DNA from: Bacteroidales bacterium UBA1715
GTDB lineage: Bacteria > Bacteroidota > Bacteroidia > Bacteroidales > UBA1715
Assembly (NCBI GenBank): GCA_002317135.1
Contig: DCIX01000013.1
Coordinates: forward strand, 1-63,864
DNA: 63,864 nucleotides
Direction: 5' to 3'
Below the pieces are notes generated by a model. It was not told where the DNA came from. It searched no databases and was given only the letters and a program-made list of their open reading frames with translations. Position numbers and translations under genes: made by a program. This document shows positions 10,286 to 20,777 of the stretch, piece after piece (the first letter of the stretch is position 1; each line of letters opens with the position of its first letter).

Positions 10286-11652
10286 TGATAGCGTTTGTCA
10301 AGATATTCTTTAAAGGCAGGATAATTTCCTTCGATAGAGTCAAAATGTTCTTCCTGGCCTTCCAAACCGCTCAAACTTTCTGGCAATTCTGGATCAACAC
10401 CGATAGCATCGATAATTGCATTTGGAAATTTTGCTGGGTGAGCTGTTTCCAAAGAAATCAATAATTGATCTTGGTCTATATCATTTTCAGACAAATATTG
10501 TTCTACACAATACCATCCAACGGCACCATGAGGTTCCAACATTACATGATATGCATCCCATGCTTGTTTAATTGTAGCACGAGTTTCTGCATCGGTAACG
10601 CTCATTGCATAGAACATCTTATCCATTGCCGCGAAGTCTGGTTCTTTAAGGATATTACCTTTTTCATCCATATTTCCGCCATATAATTCAATAAGACGAG
10701 CCAAGTTACTTGGATGACCAACATTCATCGCACTTGACAAACAGTTTCTTGAAGGTTCTATTTTCGCATATTTGTGTGAATTCATCAATGTTGTGAATTC
10801 GTCGTTTTCGTTTGTAGCAACAAGGATTTTCTTCACTGGCAATCCCATTTTTGTTGCCAAAACACAACCCATCATGTCACCGAAGTTTCCTGAAGGGATA
10901 CAGAAAACTGCTTCTTCTAAGTCGTTAGAATCTTGCTTGCGAAGTCTTGTGTATGAATAAATATAGTACACAATCTGTGGAATCAAACGACCAATGTTGA
11001 TTGAGTTTGCACTTGTAAAATTCAAACATGCCAAATCAGGATCAGAGAATGCTTGTTTAACCATTGCCTGAGCATCATCAAACTTACCATCAATAGCGAT
11101 TATTTGCACATTTTTCTGCAATGTAGTCATTTGCTTGCGTTGACGGTCGCTAACTTCATCTTTTGGGAAAAGTACAGCGATTTGAATGTTATTCAAGCCA
11201 TAGAAAGCATGTGCCATTGCACTACCTGTATCACCCGAAGTAGCAGTAAGTATCAATTTATTGACATTCTGTTTCTTCAAGAAATATTGCATCATTCTAC
11301 CCATCATTCTACCAGCAAAATCTTTGAACGATGCTGTTGGACCTTGGTCAAGTCGCATAACATATTTTCTGTCAATCACTTGTTCCAAAGGCACATCAAA
11401 ATTGTATGCATCCTTTGTCATTGCCAACAAATCTGACATTGGAACTTCTTCTCCCAAGAATTTAGAGAAAACTATCGCTGCAATTTCGTAGTATGCCTTG
11501 CCTTTCAACGCATTCAATTCATCTTTTGAAAATGTTGGGATTGCATTTGGCATAAACAATCCTTTATCTGGAGCCAATCCTTTCAACAAAGCTTCGCCAA
11601 AAGTAACTTCAGCAGCCTTGTGATTTGTTGAGAAATATGTTATCTGTGACAT
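10273..11652 (-). CDS. thrC: threonine synthase
   Basis: Converts O-phospho-L-homoserine to L-threonine with pyridoxal phosphate. The 459-residue length fits the long bacterial class. The N-terminus has the family pattern (MSQITYFSTNHKAAEVTFGEA, then LAPDKGLFMP). The PLP lysine is Lys110 in PTASFKDFAG, and the phosphate-binding loop is TATSGDTGSAMAHAFYG. Other genes of threonine synthesis are not in the window. The gene lies between the panE-like gene, 59 bp upstream, and ruvC, which it overlaps by 13 bp. Confidence 0.95.
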   Translation of the reverse strand: MSQITYFSTNHKAAEVTFGEALLKGLAPDKGLFMPNAIPTFSKDELNALKGKAYYEIAAIVFSKFLGEEVPMSDLLAMTKDAYNFDVPLEQVIDRKYVMRLDQGPTASFKDFAGRMMGRMMQYFLKKQNVNKLILTATSGDTGSAMAHAFYGLNNIQIAVLFPKDEVSDRQRKQMTTLQKNVQIIAIDGKFDDAQAMVKQAFSDPDLACLNFTSANSINIGRLIPQIVYYIYSYTRLRKQDSNDLEEAVFCIPSGNFGDMMGCVLATKMGLPVKKILVATNENDEFTTLMNSHKYAKIEPSRNCLSSAMNVGHPSNLARLIELYGGNMDEKGNILKEPDFAAMDKMFYAMSVTDAETRATIKQAWDAYHVMLEPHGAVGWYCVEQYLSENDIDQDQLLISLETAHPAKFPNAIIDAIGVDPELPESLSGLEGQEEHFDSIEGNYPAFKEYLDKRYQWRK

Positions 11653-11711
11653 GTTATATTTTTTTGCAAAATAAACGATTTTTGAGCAAGAAACACAAGA
11701 TTTCTTTTGAT

Positions 11712-12626
11712 TTATCTGTTTTGAGCAAGAAAACGAAGTTGTTTTTCAACGACTTCAGTTTTTTTCATAGCAAAACCATGTTGTGCAGCAATTTGTATAG
11801 GATTCGTATACATTGCCTGAATTTCCATAGGACGGTGAGCATCATAATCCACACGCATACTTGGAGAATAGGGTGTCATTTTTTCCGTCATTTCAATCAT
11901 TTTGGAAACGAATGTATCGGAAATTTTGGCTCCGCAAGCTTTTCCCGCAGCAACAACCTCCTCCATCAAATCTATCACCAACTGACGACTATCTGGATTA
12001 AACGTCAAATCATTTGTTGCAGCATTCATCACCACAGTAAGACCGTTATACGGAATATTCCACACAAGTTTTTTCCAACGAATTGAATTCAAATCATCAC
12101 CAATATGAACTTCCACACCTGCTTCAACAAAATCTTCCGCAACTTGTTGCATAATTGACTCACATTCACCACAATACTTCGCCATTGTCAACGAACCATA
12201 TTCCGCGTGATGAATATGTCCGGGAGCAATTTTCGTCGTACAAATAAACGCCGTTGCACCAACAACAGACACATTTGGCATTTCATCGGATAACTGTTTT
12301 TCTATGCCAAGACCATTTTGAATTAGCACCACAACTGTGTTTTTGTGTACGATTGGACTCAATAAGTCTTTCAACAAATGATTGTTTGTCGTCTTCATAC
12401 AAACTAAAACAACATCACATTGCGGCATTTCGTTTGAATTGCCATAGGCCTGTATTTGCTGAAGATGAAAATCACCTCGGACAGAATCTACCTGTAAGCC
12501 GTTTTGCTTTACAAATTCATAATCAGTATGAAAAAGAAAGTGGACGTCTTTGCCAGATTTGGCAAGACATCCACCATAATATCCACCGATACCGCCAGTA
12601 CCGATTATTGCATACGAAAGTGCCAT
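11712..12626 (-). CDS. panE: 2-dehydropantoate 2-reductase (PanE/ApbA family)
   Basis: NADPH-dependent reduction of 2-dehydropantoate to pantoate in pantothenate and CoA synthesis. The N-terminal Rossmann motif is IIGTGGIGGYYGGCLAKSGK (about residues 7-26). The C-terminal domain has the family features: the Lys of WKKLVWNIPYNGLT, the Glu-rich helix of VIDLMEEVVAAGK, and a late SMRVDYDAHRPMEIQA segment that binds substrate. Length (304) is typical. Its ATG shares one base with the stop of the 2,668-codon gene upstream (TAATG), so translation may be coupled. Other members of this superfamily act on different 2-keto acids, so the exact substrate is inferred. Confidence 0.8.
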   Translation of the reverse strand: MALSYAIIGTGGIGGYYGGCLAKSGKDVHFLFHTDYEFVKQNGLQVDSVRGDFHLQQIQAYGNSNEMPQCDVVLVCMKTTNNHLLKDLLSPIVHKNTVVVLIQNGLGIEKQLSDEMPNVSVVGATAFICTTKIAPGHIHHAEYGSLTMAKYCGECESIMQQVAEDFVEAGVEVHIGDDLNSIRWKKLVWNIPYNGLTVVMNAATNDLTFNPDSRQLVIDLMEEVVAAGKACGAKISDTFVSKMIEMTEKMTPYSPSMRVDYDAHRPMEIQAMYTNPIQIAAQHGFAMKKTEVVEKQLRFLAQNR

Positions 12627-15600
12627 TATTGTATCATAATTTGTTGTGCAATAGTACCAACTTTTACAATATATACACCGTTTTTCGCAAGATAAATTTC
12701 AGCATAATCACTTGCTGATTCTTTATCAAGAAGAGTAATCAAACGTCCTTTAATATCGTACACAGCAATAGCATCAGTTGCATTTTCAACTACCACGATA
12801 TGTGATTTTGTGTAAATCTGAACAGCGTTGGCATCTATTGTATCGGCAGCAAGAACTTGCGAAGCTCGATATGCATCAATAGCTTTTTGTAGAATCACAA
12901 CTTGATCATTTACATCGCGTTGTGTCGTTTTGCTGTCTGCAATCATTCGTTCAGCAGTTTGTTTTGCACGTGACAACTCCATGCATTCCAACAAGCCATA
13001 TTGACCACTATTTTCGCCCACACTTGTTGTACTTAACAACTCAGTTGCTTCGGCAACCAATGTTGATAATTCTGCAAAGTCAACAGTGATAGGATTTACA
13101 GACGACAAGAATGCCTGAACGGCAGCATTAAGGACTTGCGTTTTTGTATCGATTATCGATTGTTCTGTTGCATTCTTATAAATTTCTTGAGCCGAAGCTA
13201 TTTCGTTTTCCAATGTAGTTACAGCAACCAAAGGATATTGACCGGAACCACTTCCAGTATTACCATCAGCCTTAGCCAAAGCTGTAGTAGCATTACTTAT
13301 TGCCATAGCCAAGAAACTCTTGTCTGCCGTAATAATAGAAGCCTTAAATTGTTCCATAGCAGCAAGTAATTCTGCATTCGCTTTATCCAATTCCGATTGA
13401 GAAACAGAAACCTTCTCATAAACCGTATTTGCTTTAGCAATTGCTTCAGCCAAAGTTGCTTTTGAGCCAACAGGATATTGACCTCTATTATAACCTTCCG
13501 AAGCATTATTTACTAACAAATTCGCTTTCGAAATTGTTCCAGCCAAAACTGTTCTATCAACAATTATCAAATCAGAAATAGCGTTATTTAATGCCATAGC
13601 AGCATTATCTACAACAGATTGAGATTCTTCAAGTAGATTTCTGTCAACTGACTGAGCATCAGCTAAAGCAGATTCAACTGCTTTCCAACTATCAGCAGAA
13701 TACAACGATTCTTTCAACTTACTAGCAGATGCAATTGCCTTATCCAATTCTGTATAGTCTGCCATTGCTTTAGCTTCATAATTCGCTTGAATTGTAACAT
13801 CGGCAGTTACATTTTCAAATGAACCAATCCAACCAACAAATTCATATCCCTCGCGAGTAGGATTTTTAGCAGGTTCAACTGCAGACTCACCATAAGAAAC
13901 CGTCTGCTTGTCGATTGTTTTACCATTGTAGTCAACAAATATAACCGTAAATGTTTGTACCGTAAGAGCATTTATTGCATCTGTCAATGCTTTTGTCGCA
14001 GCATCAATAGTTGCTTGATCTTCTGCATACAAGTTTTTATCGATTGCTTTTGCTGAGTTTAATGCAGTTTGCAATTTTGAAATTGTAGCAGCAGTATAAC
14101 CAGTTGTTTCAATTGCTTCCGCATCTGCAATAGCTTTATTCAATGCGGTATAATCAGCCTTAGTCTTTTCTGTATACGTTGCCGTAATAGTTGCATCAGC
14201 CGTTACATTTTCGTAAGAGCCGTCCCAACCAGCAAATACAAAACCTTCACGAACAGGGCTATCAGGTTCATTTGCATTCTCACCGTATTCAATAGTTTGT
14301 TTACTGATAGTTCTACCATCGTAGTCAACGAATGTGACTGTGAATGTTTGTACCGTAAGAGCTGCCATAGCATCGTTCAACGCTTTAGTCGCTGCATCGA
14401 CAATAGCTTGATCTTCTTCCAACAAGTTTTTGTCGATTGCTTTAGCAGCAGTCAACGCATTTGATAATGCAACAAACGTTTCAGTTGTATAGCTTACAGT
14501 TTCAAGTGATTCTGCTCTTACAATTGCATTATTCAAAGCTGTATAGTCAGCCTTACCTTTTTCTGTGTAACTTGCTGTTATTGTAGCATCAGCAGTAACA
14601 TTTTCATAAACACCTACCCAACCAGAGAATGTATATCCATCGCGTGTTGGTTCTTCTGGAGCAACGGCTGACTCACCGTATTCAATTGTTTGTTCGTCTA
14701 TTGTAGTTCCATCGTAGTCAACGAATGTTACTGTAAATGTTTGAACTGCCAATGCCGACATTGCCTCTGTCAATGCTTTTGTTGCAGCGTCAACTGTTGC
14801 TTGATCTTCTGCTAACAAATCTGTATCAACAGCCTTTGCAGCAGTTAATGCATTTTGCAATGCCGCAACTGTCGCAGCTGTGAAACGTGTTGTTTCAAGA
14901 GCTTCCGCTTCGGCTATTGCTTTGTTCAATGCTGTGTAGTCAGCTTTATCTTTTGCCGTATATGTTGCTGTAATAGTTACATCTTCTGTCACATTTTCGT
15001 AAGAACCTTCCCAAGCAGAGAAAGTGTAGCCTTCACGAGTAGGTTCTTTTGGAGCTACTGCTGATTCGCCATAGTCAATAGTTTGTTCATCTATTATAGT
15101 TCCATCGTAGTCAACGAATGTTACCGTGAATGTTTGAACTGCCAATGCCGACATTGCATCAGTCAATGCTTTTGTTGCAGCGTCAACAGTTGCTTGATCT
15201 TCGGCTAACAAATCTGTATCGACAGCTTTTGCAGCAGTTAACGCATTTTGCAATGCTGCAACTGTCGCAGCGGTGAAACTTGTTGTTTCAAGAGCTTCCG
15301 CTTCGGCTATTGCTTTGTTCAATGCTGTGTAATCAGCTTTGTCTTTTTCTGAATATGTTGCTGTAATAACCACGTCTTCAGTCACATTTTCGTAAGAACC
15401 TTCCCAAGCAGAGAACGTATATCCTTCACGAGTAGGTTCTTTTGGAGCTACAGCCGATTTGCCATAGTCAATAGTTTGTTCATCTATTGTTGTTCCATCG
15501 TAGTCAACGAATGTAACTGTGAATGTTTGTACGGCAAGATTTGCCATTGCATCAGTCAAAGCTTTTGTTGCAGCGTCAACAGTTGCTTGATCCTCGGCAT

Positions 15601-18600
15601 ACAAATCTGTATCAACAGCCTTTGCAGCAGTTAAAGCTTCTTGTAAAGCTTTTATTGTCGCAGCAGTATAGCTATCTGTTTCAAGTGCTTCTGCATCTGC
15701 AATTGCTTTATTCAAAGCTGTGTAGTCAGCTTTATCTTTTTCAGCGTATGTTGCTTTTACAGTAATATCAGCACTCACATTTGTAAAGTCTGTATCCCAT
15801 TCAACGAACACATACCCTTCGCGAGTAGGTTCTGTTGGAGCAACAGCTGATTCTCCTTCTTCTATAGTTTGTTCGTCTATCACAGTTCCATCGTAGTCGA
15901 CAAAAGTAACCGTATATGTTGGAGTAACAACAACAGTTCCCCAACCTGGCATATCTTCCAAAGTGATGACTCTGTCGTCATTCATAATAAGGTTCCAATC
16001 CGACGCCTTATTGTGATCATCTGAAGAAACATATTTAGTTGTACCTTCGTCATACCAAGGCATAAACCAAGACCACATAGCACCATCATCTTCCATATTT
16101 TGTGGATAAGGAACAGCACCACACTCTGCCAAAGTCACAATTTTCTTGCCGGAGACAACTTTAGCAACAGCCTCAAATTCAGTTACTAACGAAGAATGAT
16201 TATAGGTATTTGGTGCTTGATAATAGAAATCGCGACCAGCAATATCTACATAATTATCACCAGGATACCAATCTGCATCAGTACCATCTGAATTCCAAAC
16301 CCATATTAAGTTATGAAGACCATATTCGTTGGTCAACTTGTCGAACAACAAATAGTACAATTGTTTGTATGGCTCAGCACCTTGAGCACCCCACCAGAAC
16401 CATTTTCCGCTTGCTTCGTGCAATGGACGCCATAACACAGCAACGCCTGCTTCTTGTAAATCCAACAAGTGTTTTGCAACAACATCAAGGTCAGAAATAA
16501 TACCTTTATACAGTGTTGAATTTGTATTCCATTTAGTACAACTTGCATCAGTAAACGCATCTTTCAAACTAAATGAAACTTCACTTGTATTAAATGATGT
16601 AGTACTCTTCGTCGGGTCGCGCCAATGCCAAGTATAGTATGGAATACCACCTTCGTTCCATAATTCCTTAGTTATGTCAATCATAGTCTTTGTGTAACCT
16701 GTTGCCCAATCAGTTCCTTTTCCTACCGATTGCATAAAGTCAAAACCAACTAATGCTGTGTATTTACCCGACTTATCGTGGATATACGAAACATCATATT
16801 GTCCCTTGAACGAATTATCACTTGGCATATCCAATGTCATTACACCACTAATGGTTTTCTTTCCGAAGTTTTTCTTCAAGAAATCATATAGTGCAATCGC
16901 ACCCGAAGTAGTTGCTACCACAGGATTTGCAGTAACATCGAATTTCACTGCCTCGTGAGTTGACAATTCAATATAGTCTATATCAACCCAGCCCCAACTT
17001 TTCGTGATTGCTATTGTATTCGCACCTGCTTCTAAAGCTGCAGCTGCAACAATAGTGGCAAATGTTGGGTTTGTACTACCTGATTTATCAAAAGCTAATG
17101 TACCAGCTTGTACACCATTTACTACTAAATTCTGAGCCTTGTAGTCTTCAGTTAAAGAGTAGGCAACAGTAATATCATATACTCCAGCCTTTTCTACATT
17201 CACATTAAATGTCAAATCACCAGATTGCATTTTTACATACTTACCGCCAGAAGCAGCAGATGAATTTGCGGTTGTAGTTCCACTACCAGTTGCATTTTCT
17301 GCCTCATATTTCAATGTACTTTGAGCAACTTTTTCTGTATATGTTGCAGTAACAGTCAAATCTTTTGTGATAGACGTAAATGCAACATCCCAACCATCGA
17401 AATCGTAGCCTTCGCGAGTTGGTTCCGTTGGAGCAACTGCATCACTACCATATTCAATAGTTTGTTCGTCTATAGTTGTACCATCGAAATCAACAAAAGT
17501 GACTGTGTATGTATTAATTTCATAGACAGCTTTTACTGTCAAATCTTCAGTTACATTAGAAAAATCAGTATCCCATTCCTTGAATGTATAACCTGTACGT
17601 GTTGGTTCTTCTGGAGCTGTCGCACTTGCGCCAGATTCAACAATTTCTGTTTTTAATTCAGTGCCATCATAGTCTTCGAAGATTACATTGAAAGAACTTG
17701 AAGATTCTTCGATAGTGATAGTTACATCATAAATCTTACAGTCAACCAATTTTTTGAACGCTGTATCTTTTGAATATTCAATGCCATCGAATTCTATAGG
17801 AGCAGGACCGGTAAGTTTCTCTTCTACAACCTCAGGAGTTGGCTTGAAAATTCGAAAGTTACCTGTTGCATGAAGCATAGAAAGCATATATACCATACCG
17901 TTGTAATAACGCCATTGACCAGTTGGTGGAGTTACATCCCACAATTTTTGAAGGTTTTCTTTTGCTAATGCCTCATTTCCTGCAGTCAAACCAAATACAC
18001 CTACACCATTTCCTCCCTTTTGACCTTCAGAATAATATCCATCTGCGCCAGTACCGTCAATATTAAAATATGCATGTGAATATCCATCTTTCTTAAAGAA
18101 ACTTAAAATGTTATACATCATTGTTTCCTGACGAGAATCTGCCGCAAACCAATGGTAGTCCATACCAACATTCATAGGACAACGAATTGCATCGTATTTA
18201 TACTGTTCAGTATTGTAACTATTTTGCCAACTTGGATGATATGGAGTTCCATCAAATTGACAATAGTCAGGATACAAACCTGTTGTCTTATGTGCAGAGT
18301 TATATAGCAAATCACGAGCTGCCTTTGGGGTTTTTTCCCAGAAGTCTGTGTTTGTATTTACCCAACGAGCCCACAATTCCAAGAAACCTGGCAAGTTGTA
18401 TGAAGGATCAGAAAAATCATACGAAGTTTCACCAAATGTTACAAGATAGTTACTCTTGTTAAACAAGGGACTAACCTGTCCATTACCTCTACCACTCTTA
18501 TTCAAAAGACATTTTGCCAAATATTGTGCTTCTTCCTCATAATTGATAGCACCATCATTACCCCAACGGTGAGAGGCAAAGAATAATGCTGTCAAGAAAT

Positions 18601-20632
18601 ACATTTCACCATCAGGAGCCGAAGAAGCACCTTTTATGGTTCCATTGGTTTCACATTGCCAAGCAAATAAACCCTCACGAGCGTCACCGGCCTTGTATTG
18701 CATATATTTTTTTGCCCAACGCCACAATCTATCAAATTTTTCTCTGTCGCCCATTTGAACACAGATCATCAAACCATACGACTGACCTTCGGTACGAACA
18801 TCTTGGTTTCCGGTATCATAGATGTAAGCCATATCCGATCCTACTTCATAATACACAGTATTTGCACCACCTGGTGTATAGAAGTGATCCCAAACACTCT
18901 TCATTTTAGCCTGAACCTGTGCTTCTGTTTTACCAAGATATTTCACAAACAAGTTGGTGTATTCTCCTGTATAATATGCACCATTTGTTACTTCCTCACC
19001 AGGAAGTACATCGCAACTTGGACCAATATAGGCTTTGTCTACGAAATATTTCGAAATATCACCAGTTACCTCAACATCGTATGATGGTCTATCACCACCT
19101 TCACCAGAGCTAGATTGATTTTCATAACCAAAGAACACATTATCAATTGTTACACAACCGTCAGAACCACCAATACAAAATGTTACCTTTGAATCCATAG
19201 CTACATCGGATGGAGCAACCATTGTAAATTCAAAGTCTTTAGCAGTTGTAGTTAAATCACATTCTTGATACAAATAGGTGTCATAATCTGCAGCGATTTT
19301 TTGCACCATCACATACACCTTTCGAGCCGTTGAAGCTTTTGCGGTAAACGACAATGTATATTCTCTGTCTGCCTCCAATTCAACTGTTTGAAAAACTTGT
19401 ATATGCCAGTTTTCTGTTCCATAATTTCCGTCAGGACAAAGTTGAATTGCATTATTTCCAGAAAGACCTGCAGTAGTTGTTGCAGATAATGTACATTTTG
19501 CATCACCACCTTCTTGTATTTGCCAAGAACTTGTTCCTTCGTCAAATTCACCATTTTCGATAAGATTCTTCATCTTTGATTCTGCAACAGTCTCGCCTTC
19601 GGATGTATATTCACTTTCACGATCTTCCAATAAATATGTTTTTCCCGGAACAACATCAAATTGTGCATATACAGTAGAACCAACCGTAACAGTTTTAACT
19701 TCAATATCCTTGCCGCCAGTAGCAACAGCAATATTCTTCCAAGATGCAGGCATTACACGACGAACTGTAATTGGATAATCGTATGTAGCAACAGTACTTG
19801 AGATATTTACACTAGCTGTTAATTGATAACTTGTTGAACTAACCGTTTTTTCCGACAACGACAACGCGTCACGCTCTTTTGCATATAGAATTGCATCACG
19901 GAAAGTTGCCACCCATATTTTAGAATCATTTTGTTTCGCCCAATCAAGAGCACCAGTAATAGCGTCAATAGGTGTAGGTGAGTAGGTAGCGTTTCCATTT
20001 GTTTCGCCAGTGATTCCGTGTGTTAAAAACACAACCCAACCTCCTTTACTTATTGCAGACTGCATTGAACTTGTAAAATTCGAAGCACTTGCAAAACCTG
20101 CTTCACTACCAGTTGTAATTGCTGATATTCTAAAATAGTCACTTGGAGTTTTACCCATAACCTGACCATCGCAGATACGACCACCAATATAATTTGCAGC
20201 CAATGCTGCCGCATCACTTGGAACATTGCAATATGGATAAGCTATGGTATTACAATCCTGTCCTGTAATCTTTTGATTGATAGTTGTCTTTGAACTACTT
20301 AGTTCACTCGATGGAGTATTTTCCGAGTGAGTAACCGTATGACTCGCTATTTCGTGACCTTTCGCAGCTAATTTTTGAAATGCTGTCCACTGGTTCGCTT
20401 GGTTCATCCAGTTAACAACGACATTAAATGTAGCATTATATCCACGACTATCAAATTCTGGTGCAACAACCGAAATATGACTTGGAGCATCATCGTCAAA
20501 GGTGAATGTCGCCGCAGCGGTGCGGAATCCCGACCACGTACCTACCGTATATCCCGTTGCAATTGATTGCGCAAACGCTTGTGAAGCAATAAAAAAAGCA
20601 ATCAACAATGAAAATAAACCATTCTTTCGCAT
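12626..20632 (-). CDS. multi-catalytic secreted hemicellulase: CE4-CBM-GH8-CBM35/6-GH26 with repeat stalk and T9SS domain
   Basis: 2,668 residues, in order: signal peptide (1-21); CE4 deacetylase (about 22-260; TFTFDDDAP, HEIASHTVTH, FLTHG), probably an acetylxylan esterase; CBM4/9-like domain (353-506); GH8 most like reducing-end xylose-releasing exo-oligoxylanases (530-930; acid Glu in RTEGQSYGLM, Asp in SAPDGEMYFL, base Asp in YKYDAIRCPMNVGMDY); two InlB-type repeats (980-1100); CBM35/CBM6-like domain (1104-1226); GH26 beta-mannanase (1228-1560; acid Glu in WRPLHEASGKWFWWG, nucleophile Glu in LAECGAVP); six B-repeat plus FIVAR units (1573-2358); three more helical FIVAR-like segments; and a T9SS sorting domain (about 2590-2668). 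The CE4 third motif reads AYPY, without the usual Arg. A strong promoter precedes the gene. The product likely attacks acetylated xylan and beta-mannan at the cell surface. Confidence 0.88.
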   Translation of the reverse strand: MRKNGLFSLLIAFFIASQAFAQSIATGYTVGTWSGFRTAAATFTFDDDAPSHISVVAPEFDSRGYNATFNVVVNWMNQANQWTAFQKLAAKGHEIASHTVTHSENTPSSELSSSKTTINQKITGQDCNTIAYPYCNVPSDAAALAANYIGGRICDGQVMGKTPSDYFRISAITTGSEAGFASASNFTSSMQSAISKGGWVVFLTHGITGETNGNATYSPTPIDAITGALDWAKQNDSKIWVATFRDAILYAKERDALSLSEKTVSSTSYQLTASVNISSTVATYDYPITVRRVMPASWKNIAVATGGKDIEVKTVTVGSTVYAQFDVVPGKTYLLEDRESEYTSEGETVAESKMKNLIENGEFDEGTSSWQIQEGGDAKCTLSATTTAGLSGNNAIQLCPDGNYGTENWHIQVFQTVELEADREYTLSFTAKASTARKVYVMVQKIAADYDTYLYQECDLTTTAKDFEFTMVAPSDVAMDSKVTFCIGGSDGCVTIDNVFFGYENQSSSGEGGDRPSYDVEVTGDISKYFVDKAYIGPSCDVLPGEEVTNGAYYTGEYTNLFVKYLGKTEAQVQAKMKSVWDHFYTPGGANTVYYEVGSDMAYIYDTGNQDVRTEGQSYGLMICVQMGDREKFDRLWRWAKKYMQYKAGDAREGLFAWQCETNGTIKGASSAPDGEMYFLTALFFASHRWGNDGAINYEEEAQYLAKCLLNKSGRGNGQVSPLFNKSNYLVTFGETSYDFSDPSYNLPGFLELWARWVNTNTDFWEKTPKAARDLLYNSAHKTTGLYPDYCQFDGTPYHPSWQNSYNTEQYKYDAIRCPMNVGMDYHWFAADSRQETMMYNILSFFKKDGYSHAYFNIDGTGADGYYSEGQKGGNGVGVFGLTAGNEALAKENLQKLWDVTPPTGQWRYYNGMVYMLSMLHATGNFRIFKPTPEVVEEKLTGPAPIEFDGIEYSKDTAFKKLVDCKIYDVTITIEESSSSFNVIFEDYDGTELKTEIVESGASATAPEEPTRTGYTFKEWDTDFSNVTEDLTVKAVYEINTYTVTFVDFDGTTIDEQTIEYGSDAVAPTEPTREGYDFDGWDVAFTSITKDLTVTATYTEKVAQSTLKYEAENATGSGTTTANSSAASGGKYVKMQSGDLTFNVNVEKAGVYDITVAYSLTEDYKAQNLVVNGVQAGTLAFDKSGSTNPTFATIVAAAALEAGANTIAITKSWGWVDIDYIELSTHEAVKFDVTANPVVATTSGAIALYDFLKKNFGKKTISGVMTLDMPSDNSFKGQYDVSYIHDKSGKYTALVGFDFMQSVGKGTDWATGYTKTMIDITKELWNEGGIPYYTWHWRDPTKSTTSFNTSEVSFSLKDAFTDASCTKWNTNSTLYKGIISDLDVVAKHLLDLQEAGVAVLWRPLHEASGKWFWWGAQGAEPYKQLYYLLFDKLTNEYGLHNLIWVWNSDGTDADWYPGDNYVDIAGRDFYYQAPNTYNHSSLVTEFEAVAKVVSGKKIVTLAECGAVPYPQNMEDDGAMWSWFMPWYDEGTTKYVSSDDHNKASDWNLIMNDDRVITLEDMPGWGTVVVTPTYTVTFVDYDGTVIDEQTIEEGESAVAPTEPTREGYVFVEWDTDFTNVSADITVKATYAEKDKADYTALNKAIADAEALETDSYTAATIKALQEALTAAKAVDTDLYAEDQATVDAATKALTDAMANLAVQTFTVTFVDYDGTTIDEQTIDYGKSAVAPKEPTREGYTFSAWEGSYENVTEDVVITATYSEKDKADYTALNKAIAEAEALETTSFTAATVAALQNALTAAKAVDTDLLAEDQATVDAATKALTDAMSALAVQTFTVTFVDYDGTIIDEQTIDYGESAVAPKEPTREGYTFSAWEGSYENVTEDVTITATYTAKDKADYTALNKAIAEAEALETTRFTAATVAALQNALTAAKAVDTDLLAEDQATVDAATKALTEAMSALAVQTFTVTFVDYDGTTIDEQTIEYGESAVAPEEPTRDGYTFSGWVGVYENVTADATITASYTEKGKADYTALNNAIVRAESLETVSYTTETFVALSNALTAAKAIDKNLLEEDQAIVDAATKALNDAMAALTVQTFTVTFVDYDGRTISKQTIEYGENANEPDSPVREGFVFAGWDGSYENVTADATITATYTEKTKADYTALNKAIADAEAIETTGYTAATISKLQTALNSAKAIDKNLYAEDQATIDAATKALTDAINALTVQTFTVIFVDYNGKTIDKQTVSYGESAVEPAKNPTREGYEFVGWIGSFENVTADVTIQANYEAKAMADYTELDKAIASASKLKESLYSADSWKAVESALADAQSVDRNLLEESQSVVDNAAMALNNAISDLIIVDRTVLAGTISKANLLVNNASEGYNRGQYPVGSKATLAEAIAKANTVYEKVSVSQSELDKANAELLAAMEQFKASIITADKSFLAMAISNATTALAKADGNTGSGSGQYPLVAVTTLENEIASAQEIYKNATEQSIIDTKTQVLNAAVQAFLSSVNPITVDFAELSTLVAEATELLSTTSVGENSGQYGLLECMELSRAKQTAERMIADSKTTQRDVNDQVVILQKAIDAYRASQVLAADTIDANAVQIYTKSHIVVVENATDAIAVYDIKGRLITLLDKESASDYAEIYLAKNGVYIVKVGTIAQQIMIQ
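13560..15917 (-). repeat. six tandem 393-bp units (InlB-type B-repeat plus FIVAR)
   Basis: The marker gtagtc (VDYDG codons) lies at 15893, 15500, 15107, 14714, 14321 and 13928, exactly 393 bp (131 codons) apart. Each unit encodes one B-repeat (FTVTFVDYDGTTIDEQTI, then GYTFSAW) and one three-helix FIVAR module (ADYTALNKAIAEAEALE, then ATVDAATKAL). The second and third units counted from the GH26 side are almost identical in protein sequence; the last two are more diverged. This points to growth by unequal crossing-over or slippage, with selection on length. Confidence 0.9.
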
Positions 20633-20677
20633 AGTGTATATCTTACTATTTTTTATTTCATTTTTCTATAAACCGAC

Positions 20678-20709
20678 CAAAAATAACGCATATTTTCAGA
20701 ATAAACAAA
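20678..20709 (-). promoter_or_regulatory. promoter of the multi-catalytic hemicellulase gene
   Basis: On the minus strand TTTG, 20 bp, TATTTTTG is an excellent match to the Bacteroidota sigma consensus TTTG-N19-21-TAnnTTTG. The -7 box is at 20678-20685 and the -33 box at 20706-20709, about 46 bp upstream of the start codon. Confidence 0.7.
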
Positions 20710-20777
20710 CTTAATTTACCGAGTTATAAGTGTTTGTTTTACACCAAGTACGATATTTTATCCATAAGACAAAATAA

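Noticed and set aside
11053..11436. A 127-codon plus-strand frame opposite thrC
   Set aside because: It is fully antisense to a well-conserved enzyme gene and has no recognisable features.
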